Assembly (NCBI GenBank): GCA_002633005.1
Contig: NMRA01000831.1
Location: 25,865 to 79,978, forward strand
Length of the DNA stretch: 54,114 nucleotides
Source: Phoronis australis
Taxonomy: Eukaryota > Phoronida > Phoronidae
Direction of reading: 5' to 3'
Shown: positions 10,823 to 22,499 of the stretch, piece after piece
How positions within the stretch are numbered: the stretch's first letter is position 1
How the letters are laid out: every line of letters starts with the position of its first letter
Notes under the pieces: generated by a model
The model's database searches: none
Told to the model about the DNA's origin: nothing
Seen by the model: only the letters and a program-made list of their open reading frames with translations
Made by a program: the position numbers and the translations under genes

Positions 10823-12186
10823 CCATACTCGTCCAGGTTACCGCCCATGCTCGGTTTACCGCTCATCCCCAATTTTTCACAATCGAGACTTCCTTAAAAG
10901 TGTCTGTGCTTATATGAACATTCGTTGCACAAAACTAAGATTCTAAAACGTGCGCAACTCGCTTACGGACTATATTTCAGTGACAATCAGTTTTAGCAGA
11001 ACCAGGAATTTGCCTTACTATGGGGGTAAAATACCCGTATTCTCATGCACTTTATTGAAGGAAACTCAATTATTTCATTTGGCTCACGCGCGGAACTCAT
11101 GTCAGCATTTACTGATCACTGAGACAGCGCTAGGTCGAATGTACTTCATTGCCGTGTTCTACCTTTCTGTGATTCCCTAGCGGTATGTGCCGTGACAGTA
11201 CACGAAACATCACCAAGCTGAGCAATGAAATAAGAAAAAAGCACGAGCACACCAACATTATTTTGGACGCATAGTTTTGAATACAAGCAGACACGAGTCA
11301 TTGTGACAAGCCAACTTGTCTCGCTATTCCGTTAAACACGTTTTTAATGGCTCACTCCCGACACCAAAATGGAAGCGCCCAATCAAAAGTAACAGCGCAA
11401 GAAATCAACTTTTTACGAAGCGCAAGTCAAACATTCTATCCACATCCACGTGGTCAAAAACTTATTTTTTTGAACTCTTGATTTGCCTGATGTCTTTTTA
11501 CATGATGTGTTTTTGCTTCATTATTTTTGCAGCCGGCCTAGCACCCCTATGGCCCAATAGTAGTATCATCCGACTGTTGAGCAAGTGCTTTGAACAAGAG
11601 TGGTGTTGGCTGTTCAACTCAGAAAGAAATGTACAATGTATATAAAGTGTTTCATTTTTCAAACTAGCTTCAAAGCATTTTAATGTTCTTAAAATAACTG
11701 AGGTCTGTCAATCATTAGCATGTGCTTTGGTTGCCAAAGTGTCTAGGGGGAGCAAATCTACAAAATCGTCTGCTTCCCTTATAAATACGCAGCGCACTAG
11801 CAGAATCTTGCTTGATTTGCCTTTTCTATGAAGAAACTTGCCCTACTGAATGCAAGCAGGAATACAGGAGAGACGACGAGCAGCGACGGAGGTACATAAA
11901 AAACCCAGTCACGCTCGGGATCATGGTGCCCTGTATGTGTGCGCTATTCCACTTCAGGGAGTGCAAGTCTGTAACTTCAATCCGCCGACGTATATTTGAA
12001 CTGCTATTCTTGACGTCCGACGTCAGTGTAGCTCCGTGAGGGTAGAATTGGTCCTCCGTGCAGTAAGCACACACTCCTGACTTTTTAAAAAATTCGATTT
12101 CAACCGCCCATGCTCGGCTTACCGCCCACCCCATTTTTTTAGATTCCCAATTTAAGCGCCCGGGGCGGTAACCTGGACGAGTACGC
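10823..12186. mobile_element. TA-flanked TIR transposon, 1364 bp, intronic
   Basis: Left end CCATACTCGTCCAGGTTACC and right end (reverse complement) GCGTACTCGTCCAGGTTACC are inverted repeats extending to about 24 bp, each directly flanked by TA. In addition, a direct copy of the left subterminal sequence (ACCGCCCATGCTCGG.TTACCGC) recurs just inside the right end at 12101-12127. No transposase is recognised; open frames such as 11826-12134 show no known domain. TA targets suggest the IS630-Tc1-mariner/pogo group. The TIR style matches the element at 38920-39799. Confidence 0.75.
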
Positions 12187-12316
12187 TAATTACTGAACTT
12201 CATAAATAAAAGGATCAAAATTCATGGATTTACTTTGGTTCTGACTAAAAAAATTCTGTTATTTGTCATACAAGTAGCCATTGTCAGCACTAATATCTTA
12301 ACATTTCAAAGCATAC

Positions 12317-12399
12317 CATTTTATACTGTTTTACAGACAGTTCCCCTGTGTTGTGCTGTTTCTTCACTACCACGTCTATCTCATTGAACTTCACTTTTC
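12317..12399 (-). CDS. Kinase exon: ATP-anchoring lysine (II)
   Basis: An 83-base exon with acceptor CTTTCAG above 12399 and donor GTATGC below 12317. It completes the Gly codon begun in the previous exon and reads KVKFNEIDVVVKKQ, placing the subdomain II lysine (VVVKK) at the expected distance after the glycine loop. It ends in phase 0, matching the next exon. The exon is too short to stand out as an open frame and was found by domain and splice logic. Confidence 0.8.
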
Positions 12400-12762
12400 C
12401 TGAAAGTTGAAATCAGTCATTAGATTATACTTTATGAAAAAAGGAAAATCATTGACAAAAGCAATGTAAAGCATTGATATTCAACTACACTTCTGTCTAG
12501 TTTATGAGGGCATAGCATGAGGAAAGTTCCTTTTGAAACAGGGCCGCTGTAGTCATATCTTTAATAACTGATCCCATTTAGTTTGGCCAAACTTGCCTTA
12601 GTCTCAAAGTGTACAGAACGGTTTTGCACTTTTTTATATCCACTTTGGGCCATAAAAAATGGTATGAAACAAATCTATATCTTACCCTAAACATATTTAC
12701 AATGTTACAATTTTATTTCCTCCATTACCATTTTCTTAATTAGTAGCTCAATTTTTGCCATG

Positions 12763-12925
12763 CGGAATATTACGCAGATTTTGCGGAATATTACGCAGTC
12801 AGTGCGGAATATTAAGCAGATTTTGCAAAATATTACGCACTTGCAGAATACTGTGAAAATTTTGTGGAATACAGTGCAGTTGCGAAATATTATGTATATT
12901 TTGTGGAATAATAAGCATAATAATA
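12763..12925. repeat. About 21-bp tandem repeat (TGCGGAATATTACGCAGATT)
   Basis: About seven imperfect units of roughly 21 bp built on GGAATATTACGCA, each with the palindromic core AATATT, decaying from left to right. Both strands read open (repeated RNITQ or CVIFRKI peptides), but this follows from the repeat period being a multiple of three and is not evidence of a gene. Confidence 0.8.
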
Positions 12926-12929
12926 ATTT

Positions 12930-14575
12930 ATTTTTAAAAATCAATGTGACAGTTGCAGAAGGGTTCCACAAACAGAAAAGTCTTGCCCAGGACTAAAATG
13001 CTTAAATTTTCTCCCGGTCAAATAAACATGAACTACATTCCCATCTCAATTTCACTTGAAAGTATAATGTGTTCACTAACAATAATTAATCAATGTGACA
13101 GTTGCAGAACGGTTCCACATCCGAAACGGTTTCGCAAACAGAATAGTTTTTTGGAGCACTCAATTTTTTTGATTCTCATGCCCAATCAAGTTAAAATGCA
13201 TTAAATAATCAATACGATTTGAAAGTATCAATGCGACAATCCTAATAATAATTAGTTGATCAATGTGACAGTTGCGAACCGTTCCGCAAACAAGTTATGT
13301 GGAGCTCTCAATTTTTTAAAATTTCTTCTTGCACATTAAAGTTAAAAGGTATTCTATTCTCAATAACACAAAAATATCAATGTGTCAACATGTGTCAATA
13401 ACTAATCAGTAGGGAACATGCGGAATGATATGTGATGCAGAAACCTACCTCAAGCAGGCTCGAGAAAAATTGACATTTTGTCTATGCAATTTTACCGCTT
13501 TTGGTAGAATCTTAACTCAAGCCATGAAAATTTCAAATCTTAATGTGCAACAAGCATAAAACATAAAAGTATCAGAATTTCTATTCTAACAATAATTACT
13601 TAATAAAAGTGACAGTTGCGGAACCGTTTCGCATGCGGAACCATTCTGCATGCAGAACCGTTCCGCATGCAGAACCGTTCAGCAAGGAGAACGATTTCCC
13701 GAGCAGAATGGTTTTGTGGGGTATTTGTTTTACCCAATAAACTTAAAATACATTCCATTATCAATACCACTTGAAAGTATCAATGTGACAACCCTAACAA
13801 TAATTACTTGATCAATGTGACAGTTGCAGAACCGTTACGCATGCAGAACCGTTCAGCATGCGAAACTGTTGCGCATGGGGAACGATTTCCCAAACAGAAT
13901 GGTTTTGCAGGATATTTGTTTTTCAAAATCAAATTAAAATGCATTCCAATATCAATACCACTTGAAAGTATCAATGTGACAATCCTAACGATAAATAGTT
14001 GATCAATGTGACAGTTGCGAACCGTTCCGCAGACAATAGTTTACTGGAGTTCAGAATTTTTTTCAATTTGTTCTTGCACATTAAAGTTCAAATATATTCT
14101 ATTCTCAATAACACATGGAAATATTAATGTGTCAACATGAACAGTGATTAATCAGTGGGGAACTTGCTGAATGATTTGTGATGCAGAAACCTACCTCAAG
14201 CAGACTCGGAGAAAAATTGACATCTTGTCTATGCCATTTTACCGCTTTTGGTAGAACGTTAACACAAGCCACAAAATATTCAAATCTTAACGTGAAACAA
14301 GCATAAAACATAAAAGTATAAGAATTTCTACACTAACAATAATTAATAGATGTGACAGTTGCGGAACCGTTCCGCATGCAAAATCGCTTCGCATGAGGAA
14401 CGATTTCCCAAACAGAATGGTTTTGCGGGGTATTCTTTTTGCCCAACAAAGTTAAAATGTATTTCATTCTCAATACCAATTGAAAGTATCAAAGTGACAA
14501 TCCTAACAATAATTAGTTGATCAATGTGACTGTTGCATGCTGAACGGCTCCACAAACAATGGCTTTGTGGAGCTC
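12930..14575. repeat. Tandem satellite, about 743-bp unit with GCATGC 17-mers
   Basis: The phrase AATGTGACAGTTGCG/AGAA recurs at about 12941, 13090, 13260, 13605, 13813, 14002, 14349 and 14521. Longer matching blocks recur at an offset of 740-745 bp: 13260 with 14005, 13430 with 14170 (GTGATGCAGAAACCTACCTC) and 13605 with 14349. So two copies of a unit of about 743 bp lie in tandem after a shorter related array. Around 13615-13700 there are consecutive 17-bp units GCATGCAGAACCGTTCC, and around 13825-13885 similar ones. There is no coding content. It lies in the 5.2 kb kinase intron. Confidence 0.85.
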
Positions 14576-14979
14576 ATCATCATTGTAATTATGTTCACAT
14601 TCAAAAAATGTTGAGTACAGACCATTTACACTTTTAAGCAAAAGAGATGAGCTTTTCAAAATTTCTTATATTCCTACATCTCTTCATTTGATTGCATAAC
14701 TTTTGAAAAATATACAGACAATAGCGGATTTGCAGCGCAAACGAACTACGCATTGCGCATGTGCGAGTTACTTCCTGCGCAAAGGCTCATGGGATAGCTT
14801 GTGGTCAGGCATGTCTTGAGCAGGCTGGATAGTGTGTGCATTTGGAGTGATTTGCAAACTAAAAACCATGTTTCATTTGCTTTATAATACCAAGCAAGTC
14901 CTCTCTCTCGTTTGTAAACACAGCGTAGCTATGATCAGTGACCGTGTGACCGAGGACACGACTGTCGTCATGTTCAGTA

Positions 14980-15190
14980 TTGGGGCTATCGGCGTTGATT
15001 TCGAAATCTCCTCCGGTTTCAGACAAGTTGATAGTTCTTGGGTTGCTTAACTTTTGTAGCTTTCCCCGTGGATATGCTAGAGACGTTAATTTTAAGAGGA
15101 AACTCCGTCGGAATGTTGTTCTCATACGTCTTTTTTCCACCAGGAAAATGTTCGCTGCACACACGATGGTCCCTAGGCAATTACATCGCC
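14980..15190 (-). CDS. THAP protein, second segment (C-x2-H half)
   Basis: After an acceptor-like AATTGCCTAG (about 15178 downwards) the minus strand reads DHRVCSEHF, the closing Cys-x2-His-Phe of a THAP domain. GGKKTYENNIPTEFPLK, a sequence typical of the region right after THAP domains, follows, with a stop after NYQLV. It belongs with the first half at 16108-15923, but the simplest donor/acceptor pair is out of phase, so either the junction differs or the copy is broken. Confidence 0.6.
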
Positions 15191-15922
15191 TGGATGCCGC
15201 AGGGGCGATAGTACGTCCTCACAAGAAGTTACTCATTTCAAAATACAGCAAATAAAATCAAATGAACCATACATATAGGAACACGGAGTTATAATTAACG
15301 CATACCACGAGTCTGGATACAATTTAGTCAGCAAAACTTGTCATGAACAAATCGATGAAAATCTGTCGCGGTTTGCTCGAGTTTCTCTCAGTTACCGGGT
15401 GCCATTTTGAGGAAGTTACGTGAAATTACGCATGTTGACGAATAAAAAGTCTAAGGGACACAGATCTTACAAGTTTCACCCGAAACCTTCTCATGCTATT
15501 TTACAAGTGTCACGCGCTAGCGTCACGCGCTTCGCTGAGTCTCGCGCTAAGCCCGGCTTTGCCTAACTCACGTGATTCTGTGTGACATGCTTTATGGTTA
15601 TCGCGCACGCGGTGATAAAATTAACGGCAACCAAAAAAGTGAAGTTGTAATTCCGCGCCAAAGTCAACTTAATTCTCACAACTAAGCTTAAGATATGTAT
15701 AGAAGTAGAAAGGAACAATGATGAAAGTAAGCGTTTTTTAAATGATAGTTTTAAGTGTAGAATGTATTTTTGACGAGGTGAAAACTCGAAATCGGTAATC
15801 CAAATCCGGTCACGACCCATTTAAAATACACTGAAGTAACGAAATGAGTACAGAAAGCGAATGGAAGTATTGTAGCCCCTATATGGCCAACCGAGGGGCT
15901 ACGTGTTGCCTACTAGATGGCT

Positions 15923-16108
15923 CCGCGTTGGTTTGAATGCGCTAAATCTCCCCTTACTCCCAGCTCTCCTAATATTGTTTATCCATTTTTCACGAAGTTC
16001 TTGGTTTGCAGGGAACACATAAAAACTCAGATTTTTATCTCTCTTGTTGTTTTTGAAGCAGCCAGGAACACAACAAGAGTATCCGCCGTAAGTTTTCTTC
16101 GCGCTCAT
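15923..16108 (-). CDS. THAP protein, first segment (Cys pair and core)
   Basis: From an ATG at 16108 the frame reads MSAKKTYGGYSCCVPGCF, then FYVFP, REKWINNIRR and FSAFKPTRSHL. This gives the first THAP Cys pair, the conserved Trp and the FxPT segment. A GTAGGC donor-like site follows at about 15922. The closing CxxH is not in this frame but about 750 bp downstream on the same strand (CSEHF near 15150). The closing half therefore lies in another exon. Confidence 0.75.
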
Positions 16109-16215
16109 ACCGCGTATTATGCTTGATACTATGGCCACTTTCGGAATCCTGACCACAGCACCCACAATGCACCATTTTAACCTAATTTCAATATGACGTC
16201 GCTGCAAATCCGCTA

Positions 16216-17122
16216 TTCTCAAGACACAGCCACTAGGAGGCGCCAGAGTAGTCAAGGTAGTCACAAATCCTCGTCAGCCATGCTCTATACAGTAAAAGCA
16301 TACATACCAATTCTCACAATCATCCTTAGAACGGGGGGGTGGAGGCCAAAAAACAGACTCGAAAACAGTAAAAATGGCCACTAGGTGGAGCAAAATACCT
16401 CGAATCTATCCGAAAACGGTAAGATAGTGTCATCTCACTAATAGATGCCAAATTTTATGAAAATCTGTTGAGGACCTTTGAAGATACAGAGGTAAACGTA
16501 AAAAACAAAATTGCCACTAGGGGGTGCAACGGTCGATCGATACATACGAATATTGTCATCATTCGTTGTCAACATCATGTGAATATACTTGTTACATCCA
16601 GTAAAAATCCTGCAAACAGTTTAGGAGAAACAGCCATGGCCGCAAAAAAAAACTGCCACTAAGAGGCGCCACTGTAGTCAAAGTCGTCAGAAAATCATTG
16701 TCAGTCACCCACAATAGGTACATATACACCAATTTTCAAAATCATCAGAGCTGTTTGCTTGATAAAAGAGCGGACGTCAAAAAAAAAACAGACTCAAAAA
16801 CAGTAAAAATGGCCACTAAGTGATGCAAAGAACCTTGAATCTGTCTTAAAACGGGAGGACGGCATCATCTTACTAATATATGCCTAACTGCCAAATTTCA
16901 TGAAAATCCGTTGAGGGCCTCCAAAAATACAGAGGTAAGAATAAAAAACTAAAATTGCTACTAGGAGGCACACCGTCGTCAGCTTGATAGGCAAACATCT
17001 GTCAAATCTCATCAAGATCCTGTGAGAGATTTAAAAGATACCGCTGCGGACGCTAGATGCCCAGACGGCCAGACAGAGATGACGGCAATATGCGACTACA
17101 CATAAATATGTGGGCGCATAAA
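16216..17122 (+). mobile_element. CTCF-motif-array repeat element, copy R2 (5' truncated)
   Basis: Blocks of the R family with motifs at about 16229, 16375, 16514, 16654, 16810 and 16957, ending in the family's 3' signature GATGACGGCAA...AAATATGTGGGCGCATAAA. The 5' third, including the AGAGCAACG start, is missing: the copy begins directly at the right end of the THAP transposon 14724-16213. Several motifs have decayed (for example CCACTAAGTGATGC). Confidence 0.8.
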
Positions 17123-17590
17123 ATTTTTTGAGCCAAGACAATGACAAAAGTCTGTTAACAGTTACATAAGCAATTAAATTCAATGTCAGAATTATAAGCA
17201 GGTATCACTGTCAATTACTACACCAGTAATTCATGCATGCATATCATTTTTGGCACATCAACTTGTGTGATAACTTTGAAGCCATATATATGAAACCATG
17301 ATAACTTCATTGTCTACTAATCGCTAAAGTTGGTTTGAAATTTTGAATTAACATTGTAGAAGCATAGATTTCATGACATGTCGTCTTCTCAGAATATTTC
17401 CTTTTGCCCAAATTTTGGCTCAATACTCAGATTGACCTGGTATTAAGATGCAACTTGGCAAATCAACTTGGTACTTTGAAAGCATCAGCTTATCATTTGT
17501 AAAGAGTAGCATACTCTTGACAAGCATTTTTTCATCTTCTTAACACAGGAGCTCTGGCAAAAAAAGCAACCAAAGTTGTAAAAAAATTAC

Positions 17591-17754
17591 CATCAAAAAC
17601 TGATCCAAAACCACCTTCTCCGATTTTTTTCTCATCATTAATGCCAACGTAACGATCAAACTCGTCAAAGTCTTTGAACTGATGAAAGGGGTGGAAGTCA
17701 CTTGCAGTACTAGTAGACGCACTCCCAGGTACTTCAGGCAGCACGAGTGTAAAA
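17591..17754 (-). CDS. Kinase exon: glycine-rich loop (I)
   Basis: The acceptor CTTGTATTTCAAG precedes 17754 and the donor GTAATTTT follows 17591; phase 2 in, phase 1 out. It encodes a Ser/Thr-rich lead (GSASTSTASDF), then FKDFDEFDRYVG and the ATP-binding loop KKIGEGGFGSVFDG, with all three glycines. The approach to the loop resembles IRAK/receptor-kinase-type TKL kinases. The next exon is 5.2 kb away, across a satellite, a THAP transposon and an R repeat. Confidence 0.85.
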
Positions 17755-18553
17755 CTTGAAATACAAGAAAAAATAGAACATTATTGCCCATAAAAGACAA
17801 TAATAATCCGTACAATTTTTGTGTTTATAAATTCATCATGAAAATAAAGTAAAATTACTTGATTTATATTTTCCATTAAATTGACTTTAGAATTAATTTT
17901 GCATGGATTAAATTGTATCAAATGTTATAATTTAATTACTTATCATTATAACTTCTATCAAAAAATAATGTATTGGACTTAAACATAACAGAGTTGATTT
18001 CCGATAATGTTTGAGAAACAACTTTATCACAATCTATTTTGCCCGGGGTATGCCACGAGCTACGATGAAGAGTAAAACAAGATGAGAATTGAAAGTAATG
18101 TCCTTTATTATGACGTAAGTAGAAGAACTAAATGAAACTCAGCAAGATGGGCATGGAAAAAATTCAGAATACAAAGGTAGGTCTTGCAGATGACGAAGTA
18201 GATGGCTTAATGAGCTACACCACGTTGAATTGAATAAAGGAAATATGAGTGACCAATCAGGTGTCTAGTAGAGAAATGTATGAATACAAGAGTAGACCCT
18301 TGAGGATATAAATAGAGATGAGTAATGCAAATTAAACCCTAAGAGTTGATATAAAAATAAAGTGTCAAAATAATGATGATCAATGCATTTACCAAGTTAA
18401 ATTTAATTTATTTAACACATATAAAATATGTCGCTGGTTCAGTGTGATCTTCCTGATGCAACAGGTGTTAATAAGCACTGCTTCAACAGATTCCTTCGGT
18501 AGCTAATAAGTTGGTTTACTTATTATATTAGAATTGGACAAAAGAGGTCTCAC

Positions 18554-18632
18554 TCAGTTTCTTCAGACTGGATGTCACCAAGTTTTTGTGCTAGTGGTGG
18601 TGCTAGAGCACCTTGCTGAGTAACAGTCTCAT
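18554..18632 (-). CDS. Kinase gene linker exon
   Basis: A 79-base exon with acceptor TGCTTTCAG and donor GTGAGACC. It encodes ETVTQQGALAPPLAQKL and then DIQSEET, a polar linker without domain. A stop lies right after the donor in the same frame, so an unspliced transcript would end here. Phase 1 in and phase 2 out match both neighbours. Confidence 0.65.
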
Positions 18633-20732
18633 CTGAAAGCATTATATTAAAAAATTGATTATACACAGTACGTAAATTTCATGTCCATCACATAAAAGTG
18701 CAGTCTCTAACACAAATCTGACAGGCCAGATCTATCCACATAGCAAACAAATCTTTCAAGGGATGCCGAAGATACAGCACATAAACTCAGTTAACTGGAG
18801 ACCAGTGCCCGGTTGCATGAAGTAGTCTCAAACAGGAACTCAACTTAGTTCCCTAAATCTACCTCTATTTGTGGATTTGTGAAAACACCTGATGTCCTTC
18901 ATTATGCTGTTTTAGTTTTAGTACTAAGTCAACTTTTGGTATTTTTACATTAGTTTTAATACTAAGTCAACTTTTGGTATTGTTACAAAGAGAGAGTGAA
19001 ATCGACGTTGAATTCTCAATATTTTTGAAAATGTATAGGGATCTTTTCATGCAATGCTCCTCACTTTAGGACTAAGTCCCTATTTAATTTCATTGAATTC
19101 GAGGATCAGTATCATCAATCAAAAGAGGAGCTCATAACAAACATGAATTGAAAAAAGATCACAGCGAAAAAATCAGAAAAATTCCACCAGAGACAGCAAA
19201 GCTATATGGTAGACCTGTGTATCCCCAAACTGCATTTGAGTACTTTGGACACCACATTTGCAGATTTTTCAGCAAAATTGCCGATTTTTACATAAAGACC
19301 AAATATCGAAAATTCGAACTTCCAGCTTGTTAGTCTATTCAGCTGGTACTTTTCCTAGTTAACTTGCCTCTGAAATAAGTTTTAAAATACACGAAGTGAA
19401 TTGATCACCAATTATCAGAATTTAAGAGACGGTGCCCTCATTAATGAAAAGATCCAGTTAATCAATAGACAGATTCCTTACTGAACTTAAATAGTTATGT
19501 TAATACATGCTGCAACGGTAATATACACCCTGAATCATGATAAGTTGGATTCACAACAGACAGTTCCTTGCTTCAAAAGTTGTGCTCATTTCTTAACCCA
19601 AAAACATATCTGCAAAAAAATGTTCATGAACCTGCACTGGACAATGTTTTGTACCAGATGACATTTTCTTAACCACTCTCAAGAGTTTGGAATAATTATT
19701 CATTGCAAGTGTATGTGAACACGTACCACTACACTGCCTGTGAAAAACCTCGAGTTTTACCATCGGCTAAATGTGCCACAAAGTCAGTGCAGTCACCATG
19801 TGCGCAAGAAAACAACACGCCACACAACTAGCAGAACAAAACTGACAGTCCCTTCCATAAGACAATGTCATCCTTTGGCATAAAATGGCAAAAACAGATG
19901 TTCCCTTCTTTCAGAAGCTACTTTCTTCACAGCTCAGAATATGCTGCTACTCATGCTTTGCCTCTTTGCCAACAGTACATATTTAGCCAGAAATAGCCGA
20001 AACTGGACAAAGTAAGCAATCCACAAATCACAGAAGTCATTGCTTATAGGTGAGGCCTGTGACAAACATACAGATAGAAGAGGCCTCGCGATTCGCCGAT
20101 TATCAGGCTATTTCGAGAACGAGATGAAGCGAGTTTTCCGAGTTCGTAGCTTAACTTTTTGGATAAAATAAAGCTTTTACAATAAATATCTTTTAATATC
20201 TAACTTTAAAATCTTTTTGCTTTTCCATTTCGACTACAAATCAGGGTATTAAGTGAGAAACAAACGGATTAATAATCTCTTTTGAATTAGCCAAATTTGC
20301 ATATTTTTGTCTGGTCCTGCGTACTTGCGCACTGGAGGCTTGGTTTCCGTGTGCATCCACATTTTTGCACATGGTACACAGGTCTGATATGGCTCCAAAA
20401 ACTAAAAAAAAAGAAGAAATGGCTGCCACAATGCGATCTAAAGTCCAATTTTAATAAAAAACCATAGGCGTCACACCTTTTACAAAAATAACAAAACAAA
20501 AAAATTATGATACAGCAACACACAAGGGGAAATTTCATTTCACCGAGTAACAAACAAAAGGTATTTAAAATCTAACATACTAAGCAGAATCTACCATGGA
20601 AATGAATACATATTCAAGAAGATGACTTAATAAATGGAAGTAGAAAAACAAAAACTATGATTAGATGAAAGTTTCTCAAATTGCAAGCAAATAGAATTTT
20701 CAAATGTCATCAAAAGTGATTGACCTACATAC
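18633..20732. other. Intron, little recognised
   Basis: Kinase intron. At 18912-18987 a unit of about 38 bp (TTAGTTTTAGTACTAAGTCA...) is tandemly duplicated. On the minus strand around 20553-20480 a hydrophobic run (FPLVCCCIIIFLFCYF) followed by Lys/Arg could be a membrane segment, but it has no convincing splice sites and lies in a T-rich tract. Nothing else is seen. Confidence 0.4.
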
Positions 20733-20812
20733 CCATGGATCTAGTATTTTGAAAGTCTTCTGTATTTCTCTTTTTATGAATACCCATCTCATGGCCCACT
20801 TCTTCTTTTTCT
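20733..20812 (-). CDS. Kinase gene linker exon
   Basis: An 80-base exon with acceptor ATTTGCAG and donor GTATGTAGG, phase 2 in and phase 1 out. It reads EKEEVGHEMGIHKKRNTED and then FQNTRSM, a charged linker of no known domain. The last Gly/Asp codon is completed by the next exon. Confidence 0.6.
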
Positions 20813-22499
20813 CTGCAAATGTTTAAAAGTGAAAGTAAGAAGATTAAAGTGTGTGTTTTCATCTAATAACGGAAAACGGACAGAATTCGCAAAACATGAA
20901 AATACTTTTTGTATTAATGTACCATTATTATTTTTACGTAAAAACCTTTTTTTGAGTAAAAATTTTCATTTTTAAGAAAGGTACATTCATAGCAAAATAA
21001 CCCTTCGGTCAATTTTAATGAAACTTTTTTTAAATGAAAACTTCACCAGTTACCTCAAAAACGCTGTTAGGAATTTTCGATTAGTCTTTTCATTTGGTTT
21101 CTATGACAAATCAACTCGCAAAACCAAAGGTATCTTTGTAAAAAACAGAAGTCATATTCGTCTCTGTTACATTACCCAAAAAATCGGCCTTTATACCGAA
21201 AATCCAAACAGTGTTTTAGAGACTGATGACTAAATATTAAATTTTTAAAGTTTCAGCGAAATCCACCAAGCCGTTTTCGAGAACTCGTGTTCCTAAGTTC
21301 ATATAAAGTCGATTTGCCGAAGCCGTGAAAAAAACAATTAAACTGGAGTGAGTGAAAATCTCAAAGTCTTCCAGTAATTATTCGGTGAAAACTTGTTTTC
21401 GGTACACATAGCCTATACAGGCCTTAAATATGTTTGCTATTTCACCATTCACTCGCAATGTCAACTGATTTTGCAATACCTAATTAACTTATCATTAAAA
21501 TGTACCATTCCCAGCTAACTCTTACAGTTGTTTGCGACCTATTTGACCTACTTCATATAAATAGGTCACAGTTCATTGTTATACTCATAGCCAGTAGACG
21601 TCACGTGCTGGGAGACTGATACGAAACTAAGTAAGAAATGGATGACAAAAATCAAATCGGTGGTTAAAGCATGTCGTTAGCACGAGATTGAAACATGGAA
21701 ATGTCAATTTATTAATCGAATGAAGGAATTAGGGTGAGGATTTATCTCTTTTCACAATTTGCTGTGTAACATTTGTTCTCAATGCCAACGGTTGTATGCA
21801 TGTAGACGCACAACTCCCTTTGGATCAAAACTGTTTTTTCTTTGTTTTCCTCAGCACCATTCTACCATAAGAACACCTCGTCTACTCAATGTTATGGCGA
21901 TTTTGTGAAAGGACTGAGGGTATACAAAGCGGTTCTGTACCTGGCGGGAAATTCGATTTGATTGAAAGCCCTTTCACCTTGGATAAGTAGTAAACAAAAT
22001 ATCCACGCGGTTGTGCGGTTCCAAGGTGGTTTTGTTAAATCTTTTTTTTTCTCGCTACGCAGTATATATTTTGTATTTTAAGTTCCCCGAGAATGAAGAT
22101 AAGGTATTTTACTAGACACATGAAATATTGTAAAAATGTCCATTTTTCATGAATACGGAATAAGATATCCTTAATGAAGTGATTTTCTTGAACTAGTCTT
22201 CAGTCCATCATTGCACCCAAACCTGTTACCACCCGTTGGTAACAACCTGCGCCCATCAATCCTCGGGGAAAACATGCCAGAGGCATGCTTATTCTGATGA
22301 AGGGGGAGGGTGTTGTGACAGTCAAAAAGCCTTTCTGTGTTGTTTGCCAAGTGGCAATTACCTCGTGACTGAATTGTTTGGATGCTTGGCTACTGCACGG
22401 CCAACCCTAGTTCATGTCTTGGGAGTAGGCAAATTCCAGGACACCAGGGTATTGTTTAGATCTGCAGGCAGGAGGCGTGCCTGCTACGAAGACACATAG
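20813..22499. other. Intron, nothing recognised
   Basis: AT-rich kinase intron. A short inverted repeat GACCTATTT...AAATAGGTC lies at 21536-21567. No exon or element is recognised. Confidence 0.4.

Larger units (their letters stand above)
14724..16213 (-). mobile_element. THAP-bearing TIR transposon with TA flanks, 1490 bp
   Basis: The termini GCGGATTTGCAGCG (left) and CGCTGCAAATCCGC (right) are exact inverted repeats, flanked by TA; the symmetry extends to AATA/TATT, so the target duplication could be longer. The element carries a minus-strand THAP gene in two segments and no recognisable transposase core. Its right end abuts the truncated R2 repeat. The superfamily is uncertain: it differs from the TTAA elements in target and termini. 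Confidence 0.7.

Noticed and set aside
12705-12996. Overlapping open frames on both strands with repeated RNITQ / CVIFRKI peptides
   Set aside because: They follow from the 21-bp tandem repeat, whose period is a multiple of three; there is no splice or domain support.
12763-14575. CRISPR-like spaced repeats
   Set aside because: Spacing is irregular and the intervening sequence is itself repeated. The DNA is eukaryotic, so this is a satellite.
20287-20553. Possible transmembrane exon (FPLVCCCIIIFLFCYF) on the minus strand
   Set aside because: T-rich tract, no convincing acceptor, and it would disturb the matching phases of the neighbouring exons.
21536-21567. Nuclear-receptor-like AGGTCA inverted repeat
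   Set aside because: A single short occurrence in AT-rich intron with no context; expected by chance at this length.
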